From NCBI RefSeq assembly GCF_022230955.1, contig NZ_JAKKFI010000051.1, positions 1 to 64,000 on the forward strand: 64,000 nucleotides of DNA. Direction: 5' to 3'. The position numbers and the translations under genes are program-made. Positions 9,313 to 18,062 of this stretch are shown piece after piece. Position 1 is the first letter of the stretch. Each line of letters opens with the position of its first letter. Under the pieces are notes generated by a model that had not been told where the DNA came from, did not search any database, and was given only the letters and a program-made list of their open reading frames with translations. This DNA comes from Micromonospora cabrerizensis (GTDB lineage Bacteria; Actinomycetota; Actinomycetes; Mycobacteriales; Micromonosporaceae).

Positions 9313-9771
9313 TCAGCCTGCGGCCGTAGCGGCGAGGTAGGTGTGGAACGCCGCCACTTGTTCATCCGTGACAACCGGTTCGAAGTCCAGAAACTCGCTC
9401 GGAACGATGCCGGTACCCGTACCGGTGACTGTCACGAACCAGGCGCCTTCGTGGCCGAACCAGCGCGCCTGCGCCAGGACGCCGATGTCGGCGCTCTCTG
9501 AGGGGTCATCCGGGTTCTCCACGGCGATGATGCGAACCCACTGCCCGTCGCGGCCGTAGGGCGGCTGCGGGACGTGCAGGATGAGGTTGTCCGCGCCAAG
9601 GCTCTCACCGAACAGACGAGCTGCGCCGGCCTGGGCCAGTGCCCAGAGATCCGCTGTCCTACCCGTTCGGCCTACCTCCACCTCGCCGTCCGGGCCCTCG
9701 ACCAGCACCGCGTACGAGCGGTCAGGCTCGTGCCGCACCCGTGCTCGCACCAGTATCGTGGGGTCGCTCAT
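9313..9771 (-). CDS. hypothetical protein
   Basis: A 152-residue soluble, acidic protein beginning MSDPTILVRARVRHEPD. Predicted mixed alpha/beta with no signal peptide, membrane segment or recognised motif. GC-skewed third positions and an ordered amino-acid composition support real coding. It precedes another hypothetical gene on the opposite side of a 136-bp gap, same strand. Confidence 0.6.
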   Translation of the reverse strand: MSDPTILVRARVRHEPDRSYAVLVEGPDGEVEVGRTGRTADLWALAQAGAARLFGESLGADNLILHVPQPPYGRDGQWVRIIAVENPDDPSESADIGVLAQARWFGHEGAWFVTVTGTGTGIVPSEFLDFEPVVTDEQVAAFHTYLAATAAG

Positions 9772-9907
9772 CCGTTCATGATGCTGCAGCCGCTCCGGCG
9801 GCGGTGCCGTCGTGCAGCCATTTGTTCAGCCGCTCCGATCCGAAAGCCTCCGGCGCCACCGCTCCAGTCCGAGAGTCGAATGCGGTGATCGTGCTCGGTT
9901 TGCGGGG

Positions 9908-11005
9908 TCACAGCAGGCCCCTCTCGTGGAACTGGGCGAGTCGGTCCGGTGGCAGGCAGCTGGTCAGGTTCCGTTCCAGGTCGACCAGTTCGAGGTCGAC
10001 CGCGTACACCACGAAGTCGTCGGTGACCGGCAGCGTGGCCGACCAGTCGTGCAGGTTCAGTCGAGCCGCAACAGCGCAGAACAGTCGCCGGCCGATCTCG
10101 GACCCGGCGGCGACGTCATAGTCGTCCGCGTCGATTAGCGCGAGTTCCTGTCGTACCAGCCGCGACGGCCCCGTGTCGTCGAGGTCGATGTCGGTGTTGG
10201 TCTCGAAGTCTTCCGGCGCCCAGGCAGCTTGGGCATCGATCGCGCTCAGGTCCGCGCGCTCAGCCTCGGTAGCCACGCTGATTCCGATCGACAGCTGCGT
10301 GGGTCGGGCATAGCTGAGGGCGAGGCAGGCGATGCGGTCGTCGACGTCCAGCCGTGCCGCAGCGTCCGGGATCAGCGCGACCAGCAGGTCCTCGATGGCG
10401 CGGCAGGCCGCGTCAAGATCGAAATTCGCCGGTGGCCGGGTGTACAGCACCCGCGATTCGTTGCCCGTGGTCTGGACGAGGCGCAGCAGGCCGCGGTCGT
10501 CATGCTCGGCCGCCAGTACGGCGGGCGGGCCACCGCTGTGCTCGACCTCGACGCGGCTGATCCGCCCGTCGGTGTACGCATACGATTCTCGCCCCGAGCC
10601 GCGCCGCGCGACCATGGTGGCCGAGCGCATCAACCCGTCTTCGAAGCGGTACTCGTGTAGGTAGATCGGGCCGTCCGTAGCGAAGTGCGCCACCTCGACA
10701 ATGTCATCGCCGTGGCGGAAGAACGTCTCGTGGTGCAGCTTGCCGTGCAGGAAACCGCTGTACTCCTCGATCACGGTCGGGCGCCGCCGGGCATCGAACC
10801 CGATCTGCAGGACATCCCGATTATCCGGCGGACGGGCGTCCAGACGACGTCCGGGCTTGAGCAGGTCCCGCTCGAAGCGCAACGGGCGTAGATCAGGGCC
10901 CGGCCAGGTGTACCAGTCCCAGCTCTCAACGAGTGCGGTTGCTGACCGCTTCCGGGACTCGTACTCGTCGCCAAGCTGGGCGAACCGCGCGGCAGGATCA
11001 GGCAT
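9908..11005 (-). CDS. hypothetical protein with RHS/YD-like beta region
   Basis: A 365-residue cytoplasmic protein of unknown function. The central third is rich in short beta strands with YD-type character (YEYRFEDG-like segments such as LHEYRFEDGLM, ESYAYTDGRISRVEV, EHDDRGLLRLV), reminiscent of RHS/YD repeats but without the full consensus. The C-terminal half is alpha/beta and acidic. The ATG at 11005 (MPDPAARFAQLGDEYE) is preferred over an in-frame ATG at 11191, because the extra 62 residues are low-complexity and overlap a strong terminator hairpin at 11149-11177 belonging to the neighbouring gene. Confidence 0.6.
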   Translation of the reverse strand: MPDPAARFAQLGDEYESRKRSATALVESWDWYTWPGPDLRPLRFERDLLKPGRRLDARPPDNRDVLQIGFDARRRPTVIEEYSGFLHGKLHHETFFRHGDDIVEVAHFATDGPIYLHEYRFEDGLMRSATMVARRGSGRESYAYTDGRISRVEVEHSGGPPAVLAAEHDDRGLLRLVQTTGNESRVLYTRPPANFDLDAACRAIEDLLVALIPDAAARLDVDDRIACLALSYARPTQLSIGISVATEAERADLSAIDAQAAWAPEDFETNTDIDLDDTGPSRLVRQELALIDADDYDVAAGSEIGRRLFCAVAARLNLHDWSATLPVTDDFVVYAVDLELVDLERNLTSCLPPDRLAQFHERGLL

Positions 11006-11148
11006 GTGCAGGATCGTACGGATCTCGTCCCCGGCCTGACCCGACTCGTACACCAGATCTGGAGCACGTCCATGGCCCGCGGGAGCAGGATTGGCGGATC
11101 CGCTTCTCGCATTGCGAGAGGAGCGCCAGCTCCACCAGTTTCCACAGT

Positions 11149-11177
11149 GGGGGCCACCGCCTTCGACGGTGGCCCCC
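11149..11177 (-). terminator. hairpin terminator after the secreted-protein pair
   Basis: GGGGGCCACCG at 11149-11159 and CGGTGGCCCCC at 11167-11177 form a perfect 11-bp stem with a 7-nt loop, starting 15 bp past the stop of the gene at 11192-11665 (minus). There is no T tract, as is common for GC-rich actinomycete terminators. Confidence 0.7.
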
Positions 11178-11191
11178 GGCTCGTCGGTCAC

Positions 11192-11665
11192 TCAGCAGCG
11201 GATGGACGTGATGGTCACCTTCGTCTTGCCTTGTATCCGCCACCACTGACTAATGGTCGGTTGGTCGGTGTGGACGACGTCAGACGCGCTGCCGAAGTAG
11301 TACGAGGTGATGCAGCCTCGGTACACCCGGAAGGCGTCCACGTCGTAGTAGTAAATGGTGGTGTAGCTGGAGTCGCCGCCGGAAGGAAGTTCGGCGTCGG
11401 CGTGGTTGGCGGTCCAATTCCCCGGTTGGGTCACGCACGGGAGCTTGTCGCCGACGTAGAACGCCGTCCCGGTTCCCCAACACCAGTCGTTGGTGATCCG
11501 GATGTTCATCCCGGACCGGTTGACCACTCGTCCGCCGCAGCCGCGAGTGCGGCACGTCCCGGCCTCGGCGGGCACCGCGACGGCGCCCTGCGCGATGACG
11601 CCGATCAGCACGGCCGCGATCACCGCCGCGAGCCGGCGCGCCGCCCGCAGTCGCGGTGTCAGCAT
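11192..11665 (-). CDS. secreted cysteine-rich protein
   Basis: A 157-residue exported protein: basic N-terminus, hydrophobic segment (LAAVIAAVLIGVIAQGAVAV), AEA cleavage site, then a mature domain of about 120 residues with seven cysteines, including the pair CRTRGC at its start and a C-terminal RC. Aromatic residues and short beta strands dominate (YTTIYYYDVDAFRVYRG). No family is recognised. The start overlaps the stop of the gene at 11659-12057 by seven bases, so the two are co-translated. A strong hairpin ends the operon. Disulfide-stabilised toxin, inhibitor or spore/mycelium surface protein are all possible. Confidence 0.7.
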   Translation of the reverse strand: MLTPRLRAARRLAAVIAAVLIGVIAQGAVAVPAEAGTCRTRGCGGRVVNRSGMNIRITNDWCWGTGTAFYVGDKLPCVTQPGNWTANHADAELPSGGDSSYTTIYYYDVDAFRVYRGCITSYYFGSASDVVHTDQPTISQWWRIQGKTKVTITSIRC

Positions 11666-12057
11666 CGGTACGCGATGATTGCGTATGTCTGCGTGGTACT
11701 GATGAAGTGCTGTCCCGCACCGACATCGCGGAGGTAGTCGAAGATGCCGGTGTTGTCGAGCCTCCACTCCTCGGCGCAGTAGCCGGGCCCGATGTAGTAG
11801 CCGGCGGTGTTGTCCCAGTACTCGTTGCTCCGGTGCAGATGATCCAGCAACGTGTCGTAGGTGCCGCGGGTGTAGTTGCCGTCCCTGACGTGGATGATTC
11901 CGAGCCGGAGGTTGCTGATCCTCGATAGGTTCACGATGTAGTTGCCGCCTTCCGGCGGCGGGGGCGCCAACGCGGGGGAGGCGTGGCCCACCGCAGGGAG
12001 GGACAGGAGAACCGCCGCTGGCAGCAGGGCAATGGCTAGTCGCCTCAAGATTTTCAT
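11659..12057 (-). CDS. small secreted protein, first gene of pair
   Basis: A 132-residue exported protein. MKILRRLAIALLPAAVLLSL is a classical Sec signal, followed by VGHASPALA and a proline stretch. The mature part is about 100 residues with two cysteines (YYIGPGYCAEEW and the C-terminal AYRC). The final residues (AIIAYRC) echo the end of the downstream protein (TITSIRC), which suggests shared ancestry or a shared terminal disulfide. The ATG at 12057 is chosen because the signal peptide begins there. Function unknown. Confidence 0.7.
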   Translation of the reverse strand: MKILRRLAIALLPAAVLLSLPAVGHASPALAPPPPEGGNYIVNLSRISNLRLGIIHVRDGNYTRGTYDTLLDHLHRSNEYWDNTAGYYIGPGYCAEEWRLDNTGIFDYLRDVGAGQHFISTTQTYAIIAYRC

Positions 12058-12464
12058 CGCACGACCCTTCACGTAGACACCGGAGTTCCGAGCGGCTTCG
12101 TGGAACGCCTCCCTTTCCGTGTTACCGCCCGATTGATGTCCACACTGTGAACCCACGATGTTGGATTTCCGTTGGCCGCGAGGTTCTGGGCACCGCTTGT
12201 CGTCTTGGTTGATGGCGGCGATGGTCAGACATATCTCTCTGTGCGTCGCCGTTCAGGCGGCGGCACCGTCCTAGCAGATGGAACGCCAGTCCCACCGGCA
12301 ATGCGTCGGGCAACATCGGCGCAGGCCGATAGGCGTTCCCTCGGTCCTGAAAGCTGACCGTGATCGGATACCTTTCCGATCACGTTCTCGATCATGGGAC
12401 AGCGGAGCAACTCGCCCAGCCGCTAGCATCGCGCTGATTCCCGTCCCCTATTACGGAGACCTCC
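12058..12464. other. divergent intergenic region with hairpin
   Basis: Separates the minus-strand secreted pair from the plus-strand LPXTG protein, so it must hold promoters in both directions. The only clear element is the palindromic hairpin at 12360-12383. No gene recognised. Confidence 0.5.
12360..12383. promoter_or_regulatory. 9-bp palindrome upstream of LPXTG protein gene
   Basis: GTGATCGGA (12360-12368), loop TACCTT, TCCGATCAC (12375-12383). It is a perfect inverted repeat about 80 bp before the ATG at 12465. No T-rich tail follows, so an operator is more likely than a terminator. Confidence 0.45.
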
Positions 12465-13421
12465 ATGCGCACACTTGCCGCCGCCGCCCTCGTGGGCGTG
12501 TTCGTGGCCGTCCTCCCGGCATCGGCCGCCCTGGCCGCCGCCCCGGAGCCGGATATTGCTGTGACCTCCGCAGCCGACAAGGCCAACTACACCGAGGGCG
12601 AGATCTTCACCGTCACGGTCACGGTGAAGAACAAGAGCTCCGTCGACGCCAAGCACGTGCACTACACCGGCGGCGACAGCGAGGGCGTCGACGGTGTCGT
12701 CTACGGTGAGCTGCGGACCGGCTTCGACCTCGCCGCCGGCGCCACCAAGACCGTTCGGATCACCGGCAAGACCAACCACCTGGCGTCGCAGTCCGGCTAC
12801 GGATTCGTTGCCTTTTCGCTTGCCGCCGACAACGGCGAGGCCAACGACGCCGACAACAACACCAGCGTGCGGCTGCTGGTGGCGGGCGTCTTCGACGATC
12901 TCGGCGGCTACGTCTTCCAGGGTGGGTCCTCCGGCGCCGAGTGGACGCCCCGGACGCCCGGCGTCCCGGGTGTCAAGGTCGTCGCCACCAGTGCCGACGG
13001 CAAGACGAAGTACGCCGAGGCCATCACGGACGCCAAGGGCCTGTTCCGTTTCGCCCGCCTCCCAGCCGGCGACGTCCTGCTGACCTTCACCGCCCCGACG
13101 GGCTGGAAGATCCTGGCCGGCGAGAACGGCGAGGACGACCACACTCTGGCGCAGGTCCGCGCCGACGACAGCGACGAGCCGAGCATCTTCGTGCCGGCGA
13201 AGAAGGTCGCCGTGAGCTCGCCGACCGTCTCGCCGTCGGCGTCGGCGTCGGCGAGCGCTGGCCCGGCCCTGCCGGTCAGCGGCGACAACAGCGACGGCCC
13301 GGCCCTGCCGATCACCGGCGACAAGACCATGCTGCTCGTCGGCGCGGCTGCGGTCGCCGTCGTGGTCGGCATCGCGATGGTCCTCGTCGCACGGCGTCGC
13401 CGCGTACACCTGCAGGCCTGA
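12465..13421 (+). CDS. LPXTG-type sortase-anchored surface protein
   Basis: A 318-residue cell-wall protein. The signal peptide (MRTLAAAALVGVFVAVLPAS, AALA cleavage) is followed by a CARDB/DUF11-like beta-sandwich at about 30-145, then an SdrD-B/carboxypeptidase-regulatory-like domain at 148-235 (PGVPGVKVVATSADG, LFRFARLPAGDVLLTF). A Ser/Ala-rich linker leads to the sorting signal LPITGD near 284, a hydrophobic segment (LLVGAAAVAVVVGIAMVLVA) and a basic tail (RRRR). A second near-copy of the sorting motif (GPALPVSGD) lies 15 residues earlier. Sortase would cleave between T and G. A stable terminator follows. Ligand or structural role unknown. Confidence 0.85.
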   Translation: MRTLAAAALVGVFVAVLPASAALAAAPEPDIAVTSAADKANYTEGEIFTVTVTVKNKSSVDAKHVHYTGGDSEGVDGVVYGELRTGFDLAAGATKTVRITGKTNHLASQSGYGFVAFSLAADNGEANDADNNTSVRLLVAGVFDDLGGYVFQGGSSGAEWTPRTPGVPGVKVVATSADGKTKYAEAITDAKGLFRFARLPAGDVLLTFTAPTGWKILAGENGEDDHTLAQVRADDSDEPSIFVPAKKVAVSSPTVSPSASASASAGPALPVSGDNSDGPALPITGDKTMLLVGAAAVAVVVGIAMVLVARRRRVHLQA

Positions 13422-13492
13422 TCGGCCGGGATCGCTCCAGCGGCCGAGCCCTCGCAGGCTGTAGCTTTCCCCCTCTGTCGAGCACGGCAAAG

Positions 13493-13531
13493 GGCGCCGA
13501 GGCCCCAGCATCCCGCTGGAGCCTCGGCGCC
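13493..13531 (+). terminator. strong hairpin terminator
   Basis: GGCGCCGAGGC (13493-13503) pairs with GCCTCGGCGCC (13521-13531). Inside it, after one mismatch, CCAGC pairs with GCTGG, giving a 16-bp stem and 5-nt loop. It lies 72 bp after the LPXTG gene stop. Confidence 0.75.
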
Positions 13532-13609
13532 GCGACTCCCGGCCGCGACGCGAAACCCTTCCTCCGACTGCCCGGAGGTTCTCACGTAGCCACCGCCTGA
13601 CATCCTGCC

Positions 13610-13702
13610 CGGTTCCAACGGCGGCGGATCGAAGTCCTTCGGAAGCTGGTCAACCGACCTGGCGTCGGCCGGGGCGTTGAAGACAAGAACGTCCCAACTC
13701 AT
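13610..13702 (-). pseudogene. N-terminal remnant of an MSWDV-type hypothetical protein
   Basis: The minus strand from 13702 encodes MSWDVLVFNAPADARSVDQL and then PKDFDPPPLEP, the recognisable N-terminus of a small uncharacterised actinobacterial family normally well over 100 residues long. After the LEP the reading frame continues as low-complexity sequence and runs into the terminator hairpin of the opposite gene. I read this as a gene truncated after about 31 codons. Confidence 0.5.
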
Positions 13703-13719
13703 GGTGCCCTCCGGCGTGC

Positions 13720-14586
13720 TCAGCCCACCGAGGTCCTGGCGGTGCTGGACGGAGTAGGCGTCGGGAGACCGACGGCGGCCAGCGGTGTGCGCGACTCTAT
13801 GCGGACCGGCTCCCAGGGAGCCTCCTGCCAGGCCCGGTGCAGCAGGCTGGTAAATGTGTCATCGCCGGGGAACGCTGTCTCGTCCACGGCAGCGACCGGC
13901 TGCGCCGGGCAGTGTGAGTTGGTCGTAGCAGCGGCCCTGATGCCGTTCAGTGATTCGCGCGTCAAGCGCCGTGTCTCGTCGGGAATACCGAGCTTTCGCA
14001 TGCCCAGCCGAAGCACCTGCATGGTGATACCGGTCAGCATCGGGGCTTCAGGCCAGATGACCCGGTCACCGTCCCAGAAGGCGATGTTCCACACCGAGCC
14101 CTCACGCAGGAAGCCGTCCTGCCCGGCGAAGAGCACGTCGTCGAATCCGGCCCGGCGAGCCTGCAGGTAGTGGTAGGTCAAGCCCAACGTCGCCATGTGC
14201 TTGAGGTGGGGCAACTCCCGCTCGTACCGAACGGTTCGAACCCGCAGCGGCGGGCGTGGAGTCTCCAGGGTCGGCTCGGAAACGGACACCATGACGTCGG
14301 TACTGGCACCGTTCGTCAGACTCGGAAGAACAGTGACCCGCACGGAGGCATCCTGCTCATCCCGCAGCGCGTGGCCGATGAACGCCCTGATCTCGTCGTC
14401 CGAGGGCGACGTAGCATCGGGAAAGAGCGCGGCCGAACCCTCACGCAGGCGGCAAAGATGAAGACCCAGGCCGATCACTGCGCGGTTACGCACCTGCATG
14501 GACGTGAAATGGCCGTAGTTCCAGGTCGCTGCCCGATGCATTGCATCGACATCCGCCGGACCGCCGTTGAGCTCCACATGCGTCAC
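13720..14586 (-). CDS. class IV PLP-dependent aminotransferase
   Basis: A 288-residue fold-type IV PLP enzyme of the branched-chain aminotransferase / aminodeoxychorismate lyase group. Seen are the AATWNYGHFTSMQVR start, the Lys-bearing segment VRYERELPHLKHMATLGLT (the Schiff-base lysine is expected in HLKHMATLG), then GQDGFLREGSVWNIAFW, matching the conserved E-G-S-x-W/N-I-F strand, and PMLTGIT, the phosphate-binding LxGIT motif. GTG 14586 is used; the longer in-frame ATG at 14769 would add an atypical 61 residues. The next gene upstream on the same strand is hypothetical. Substrate is uncertain. Confidence 0.82.
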   Translation of the reverse strand: MTHVELNGGPADVDAMHRAATWNYGHFTSMQVRNRAVIGLGLHLCRLREGSAALFPDATSPSDDEIRAFIGHALRDEQDASVRVTVLPSLTNGASTDVMVSVSEPTLETPRPPLRVRTVRYERELPHLKHMATLGLTYHYLQARRAGFDDVLFAGQDGFLREGSVWNIAFWDGDRVIWPEAPMLTGITMQVLRLGMRKLGIPDETRRLTRESLNGIRAAATTNSHCPAQPVAAVDETAFPGDDTFTSLLHRAWQEAPWEPVRIESRTPLAAVGLPTPTPSSTARTSVG

Positions 14587-14784
14587 CGGGTCATCGTGCC
14601 AGGCTGCCGGCACGGAATCGCGCACGAGTGCGCCCTGGCCGTGGCCCCGGCGGTTCGTTCCTGTCGGTGTTCGGCGGCAGCACAAGTTCGGCGGCAGCAC
14701 AACGATGACCGAGATAGCTTCCCGGCCCACGGTTCCGATGGTGGGGAGTGGCCAGGCCCTGGGCAGCACCGATACGCCCTCCGG

Positions 14785-15672
14785 TTATTCCGCGCCGTAT
14801 CCGTGGCGCATCCGGAACTTCATCGGATCGGTCCCGGTCGCCCGCACGTGCGTGATCAGCACAGACCTCAGCGAGTCGGGAATGTCGGCGCGTTGCGAAG
14901 CGGCCCACTCGAGGGTGGTGAACAGCTCCGCGGCCCCGTCGAGCTGGCTTGAGGTCAACGTTGTCGACGTCAACGCGTTGAAGATCGACTCGGTTGGCTC
15001 GGTCAGCAGCATCCGCTCGGGTACCAGCTCGTACCACGGGGTGCCACCCGTCGTGGTCGTGTGGCGAGGCGGAAAGCCGGCCCACGCCACCAGCGTTCGG
15101 ATCCGCTCGTTGGCATCGGGGTATCGCCGGGCTACCAGGTCGGCAAGCCTCTCCTCCGCGTCGGTCTCACGGCGTGACGCAGCCTCGGCGGCCTCGGCGA
15201 GAGCTGGCGGCGCGGCCGTCACCCACTGGACGCGACGCGCGTTCTCCTCAGCCGCTTGACCGGCCAACAACTGCTGGACATCGCGCGATCCGGTCAGGCC
15301 TCGGTCAGCCAGCCAGCTGGTCAGGGCGGGGGCATCACGGAGGTCGGCGTCGCAACGTCCGAGGCCCCTGATAGAGGTTTGATGATGCAGCGTCCAACGG
15401 GCGATCTCGCGCCCGGCGGTATCCGACACGAGGATTGTCGGCCACCCCATGCACAGGCAGTGATCTCCGGTGCCGCCGTCAACGACAGCGAGCAGGGAAG
15501 CCAGCTCTGCGACCGCCGTGCCCGACACCACAGTTCGAGCCGCATCGGGCCGGTCGAGCTCGTCGCCCGACGCCTCGATGATCAGTACGGCACCAGCCTC
15601 GGCCAGCACACGTTTCACCAGCGCTGTACTGGGAACCTCGTCACCGCTCCCGATCGTTGGCGCGTTGGTCAC
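14785..15672 (-). CDS. hypothetical protein
   Basis: A protein of about 295 residues with no recognised family. It has an N-terminal alpha/beta region (LVKRVLAEAGAVLIIEASGD, then GDHCLCMGWPTILVSDTAGRE) and a helical, charged C-terminal half. It is cytoplasmic, with no signal or membrane segment. The start is uncertain: GTG 15672 or a TTG at 15768 lie in frame and neither has a good ribosome site. It lies 198 bp upstream of the class IV aminotransferase on the same strand, so it may be co-transcribed. Confidence 0.55.
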   Translation of the reverse strand: MTNAPTIGSGDEVPSTALVKRVLAEAGAVLIIEASGDELDRPDAARTVVSGTAVAELASLLAVVDGGTGDHCLCMGWPTILVSDTAGREIARWTLHHQTSIRGLGRCDADLRDAPALTSWLADRGLTGSRDVQQLLAGQAAEENARRVQWVTAAPPALAEAAEAASRRETDAEERLADLVARRYPDANERIRTLVAWAGFPPRHTTTTGGTPWYELVPERMLLTEPTESIFNALTSTTLTSSQLDGAAELFTTLEWAASQRADIPDSLRSVLITHVRATGTDPMKFRMRHGYGAE

Positions 15673-15790
15673 AGCGGCGAGCGTACCGGCCGTGCCACTG
15701 CCCAGGGACGCCCAGCGCGTCTGCGGCCGCTCACGGTAATCGCTGGGGCGAACGGCAGACGTGTCCAACCTGTCCGACGTCCCCGTCCGG

Positions 15791-17083
15791 TCAGGCTGGG
15801 CCCTCGACCAGAGGGTCGTGGACTCGGCCGAGGAACAGCGGTACGCCGGTGAGCCGGTCGTGGATGACGTACAGGAATGGTCGGTTGACGAAGAACTGCG
15901 GTCCTTGCGGAATCGACGGTGGCCGGACGATGACGGCCGACGCGGCTGCGGCCTCGGTACCCTTCTCGTCCACCGCGATGAACGTCTCGTGCACCACGTC
16001 GTCGATGCACAGGGACGGTTCGGTGCTCATGCCTCTGAAGTCGGCCTGCGGTGTGAATGCCGTGGGCATGCCGAGGCTGCCCAGCGCGGCACCCAGCTGG
16101 GCCGGTAGGCGGAACGTCCACCGGGGCAGGCGCAGTTGGACGTCGGTGATCTGGAACCCGGTCAGCATCGCGCCGAGCCAGGTCGCATCGAGGCTCGCCT
16201 CGACCGCGGCGAGGTCGTCGCGGGTCGGCATGACGATGGCCATGGCAAGCCCGTCGCCCGCGTACGGCACGTCGACTGCGCGCCACCCGTCCCCCTCGAG
16301 GTAGCCCATCCTGTCGAACGGCCCTCTCATGACGGGGACGTCGACAACGGTGCCGTCATCCCTGGTGAACGGTCCCACCGCCGTGGCCGTCGCGGTGAAC
16401 GGGTACTTCCAGGCCGCCTTGAGGTAGATCGTGTTGGTCAGCATGAGGCTGGTGTCGGTGCTCACGGCGTCGGACTGCAACAGCTCCGGGATCTTCGCGT
16501 TGGTCCGATCGGACACCCAGGTGTTGATCTCCTGGCGGGCGGCCTCCGGCGCGCCGCGGAAGTCGACCGGATGCGGCGCGGCACCGTAGTAGCCGGCCAG
16601 GGTGTCCCGGAACCGGGGCCGCAGACGCAGGTCGAGTCGTGTCCACAGCGCGTTGGCCGTGGTCAGCCGAGGCTGCTTGACTCCGTCACCGTCCTGGTAC
16701 CGGCCCGCCAGCGTCTGCTCGACGGCGTTGAGCCCCCTGTCGAGCGCGCAGGGGCGTGGATGCGGCGCGTGGAGCACCGCGTCCATCTCGTCCGCCGTGG
16801 TCGAGCCGGCGCCCGCCCTGGTCATCGCGAGCGCCAGCCCGACCGAGTACGGCGCGCACACCACATTGCCGCCTGCCCGGCTCGACGCCACCGTGCGGTA
16901 GAGGTCGGCCGTGAGGCCACGAACGGCGGTTGCGGCCGCCTGCATGGTGGCCGGGTCGGGTGGTACGCGGCCCGCATCCGTCGAAACGGACGACGGGCCG
17001 AGCCAACGGGGACCGGCTGGGGCGGCGGTGAGGGCGGCAGCGGCAAGAGGGACCGCCCGCAGGATCGATCGACGCGAAACCAT
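15791..17083 (-). CDS. secreted serpin (serine protease inhibitor)
   Basis: A 430-residue bacterial serpin. The leader VSRRSILRAVPLAAAALTA has a twin-arginine look, so export may use Tat. The shutter and breach sequences are present: NVVCAPYSVGLALAMTRAGA, LMLTNTIYLKAAWKYPF, VPVMRG and FFVNRPFLYVIHDRLTG, and VPLFLGRVHDP at the C-terminus. The hinge of the reactive-centre loop is DEKGTEAAAASA, with small residues at P12-P9 as required for an inhibitory serpin. Counting from the hinge glycine as P15 puts P2-P1-P1' near P-P-S, with Arg at P3, so target specificity cannot be called safely. A start at 17107 is also possible. Confidence 0.88.
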   Translation of the reverse strand: MVSRRSILRAVPLAAAALTAAPAGPRWLGPSSVSTDAGRVPPDPATMQAAATAVRGLTADLYRTVASSRAGGNVVCAPYSVGLALAMTRAGAGSTTADEMDAVLHAPHPRPCALDRGLNAVEQTLAGRYQDGDGVKQPRLTTANALWTRLDLRLRPRFRDTLAGYYGAAPHPVDFRGAPEAARQEINTWVSDRTNAKIPELLQSDAVSTDTSLMLTNTIYLKAAWKYPFTATATAVGPFTRDDGTVVDVPVMRGPFDRMGYLEGDGWRAVDVPYAGDGLAMAIVMPTRDDLAAVEASLDATWLGAMLTGFQITDVQLRLPRWTFRLPAQLGAALGSLGMPTAFTPQADFRGMSTEPSLCIDDVVHETFIAVDEKGTEAAAASAVIVRPPSIPQGPQFFVNRPFLYVIHDRLTGVPLFLGRVHDPLVEGPA

Positions 17084-17150
17084 GTGTCGACGGTAGAGCA
17101 GTCCCACGGGGACCCACCAGGCGTGAACCCGAATTCATCGAGATCTGCCA

Positions 17151-18005
17151 ATGTCTGCTCTGACGACAGCCTTGGCGGTGATGGTCTCGCCGGCCGCTGC
17201 CGCTGCCTCGGCGAAGACACCGGATCGCGTCGGGCTGCAGAGCCGGTTGGATGACATCGTCGCCGCCGGCGCGGTCGGCGGGCTGGCCGAGGTGCGCGAC
17301 GAGCACGGCGTGTGGCGGGGGAGCAGCGGTGTCGCCGAACTGGACACGACGCGGGCCGTCCCGGTCGACGGCCGGTTCCGGGTGGGCAGCATCACGAAGA
17401 CGGTGGCCGAGCCTCCGACGTTCGAGCCGCCGGGCTCGGCCTTCGCGTACTCGAACACCAACTACATCCTGCTCGGCCAGATCATCGAGAAGGTGACCGG
17501 CCGGTCGTACGGCAAGGAGATCAAGCGCCGGATCATCCGGCCGTTGCGGTTGACCGGCACCGTGATGCCGAGGACGACGCCCCGCATCGTCGGGCCGCAT
17601 CCTTACGGTTACGTACCGAAGGACGCCGACTCGAACCTTGTCGACTACACGAAGATGAATCCGTCGGTACTGGGCCCGGGTGGCGAGATGATCTCCACGA
17701 CGAGTGACCTCAACCAGTTCTTCGCCGCACTGCTCGGTGGGCGCCTCCTGCCGGGCCGCCTGCTCGCCGAGATGAGGACGGAGGGTGTGGTTGGCGCGAG
17801 GTACGGGCTCGGACTGGCCTGGTGGCGGGACACCTCGTGCGGGGTCCGGGTGTACGGCAACGACGGCGACGCTCTCGCCTACCAGTCCTGGTCGTACTCC
17901 ACCGAGGACAGGCGTCGCCAGGTAACTGTCGCGCTCACGCCCAACTTCCGCGGTGACCCCGACGATGCCATCGACGCGTTCCTGGACAAGGCCATCTGCG
18001 GCTGA
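17151..18005 (+). pseudogene. beta-lactamase/DD-carboxypeptidase-family protein with internal deletion
   Basis: Class C beta-lactamase-like serine hydrolase, 284 residues. The catalytic SxxK is present (RVGSITKT) and so is YxN (FAYSNTNYILLGQII). But the two are only about 20 residues apart instead of about 95, because the sequence jumps from SITKTVA straight to EPPTFEPPGSAF. The whole alpha-domain segment with the NHTSG-type motif is missing. The third motif, usually HxG, reads YGNDGD. The frame is intact, so a protein may be made, but it should lack a normal active site. It begins 67 bp from the divergent serpin start. Confidence 0.7.
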
Positions 18006-18062
18006 CCAGTCTCAGTGCGACGGGGTCCCCGGTCGAGATGCCGTGGTGAGCGCATGGAACGC

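Noticed and set aside
12423..13511. 362-codon minus-strand frame opposite the LPXTG protein
   Set aside because: Low-complexity G/R/D-rich sequence; opposite strand has a full sorting signal.
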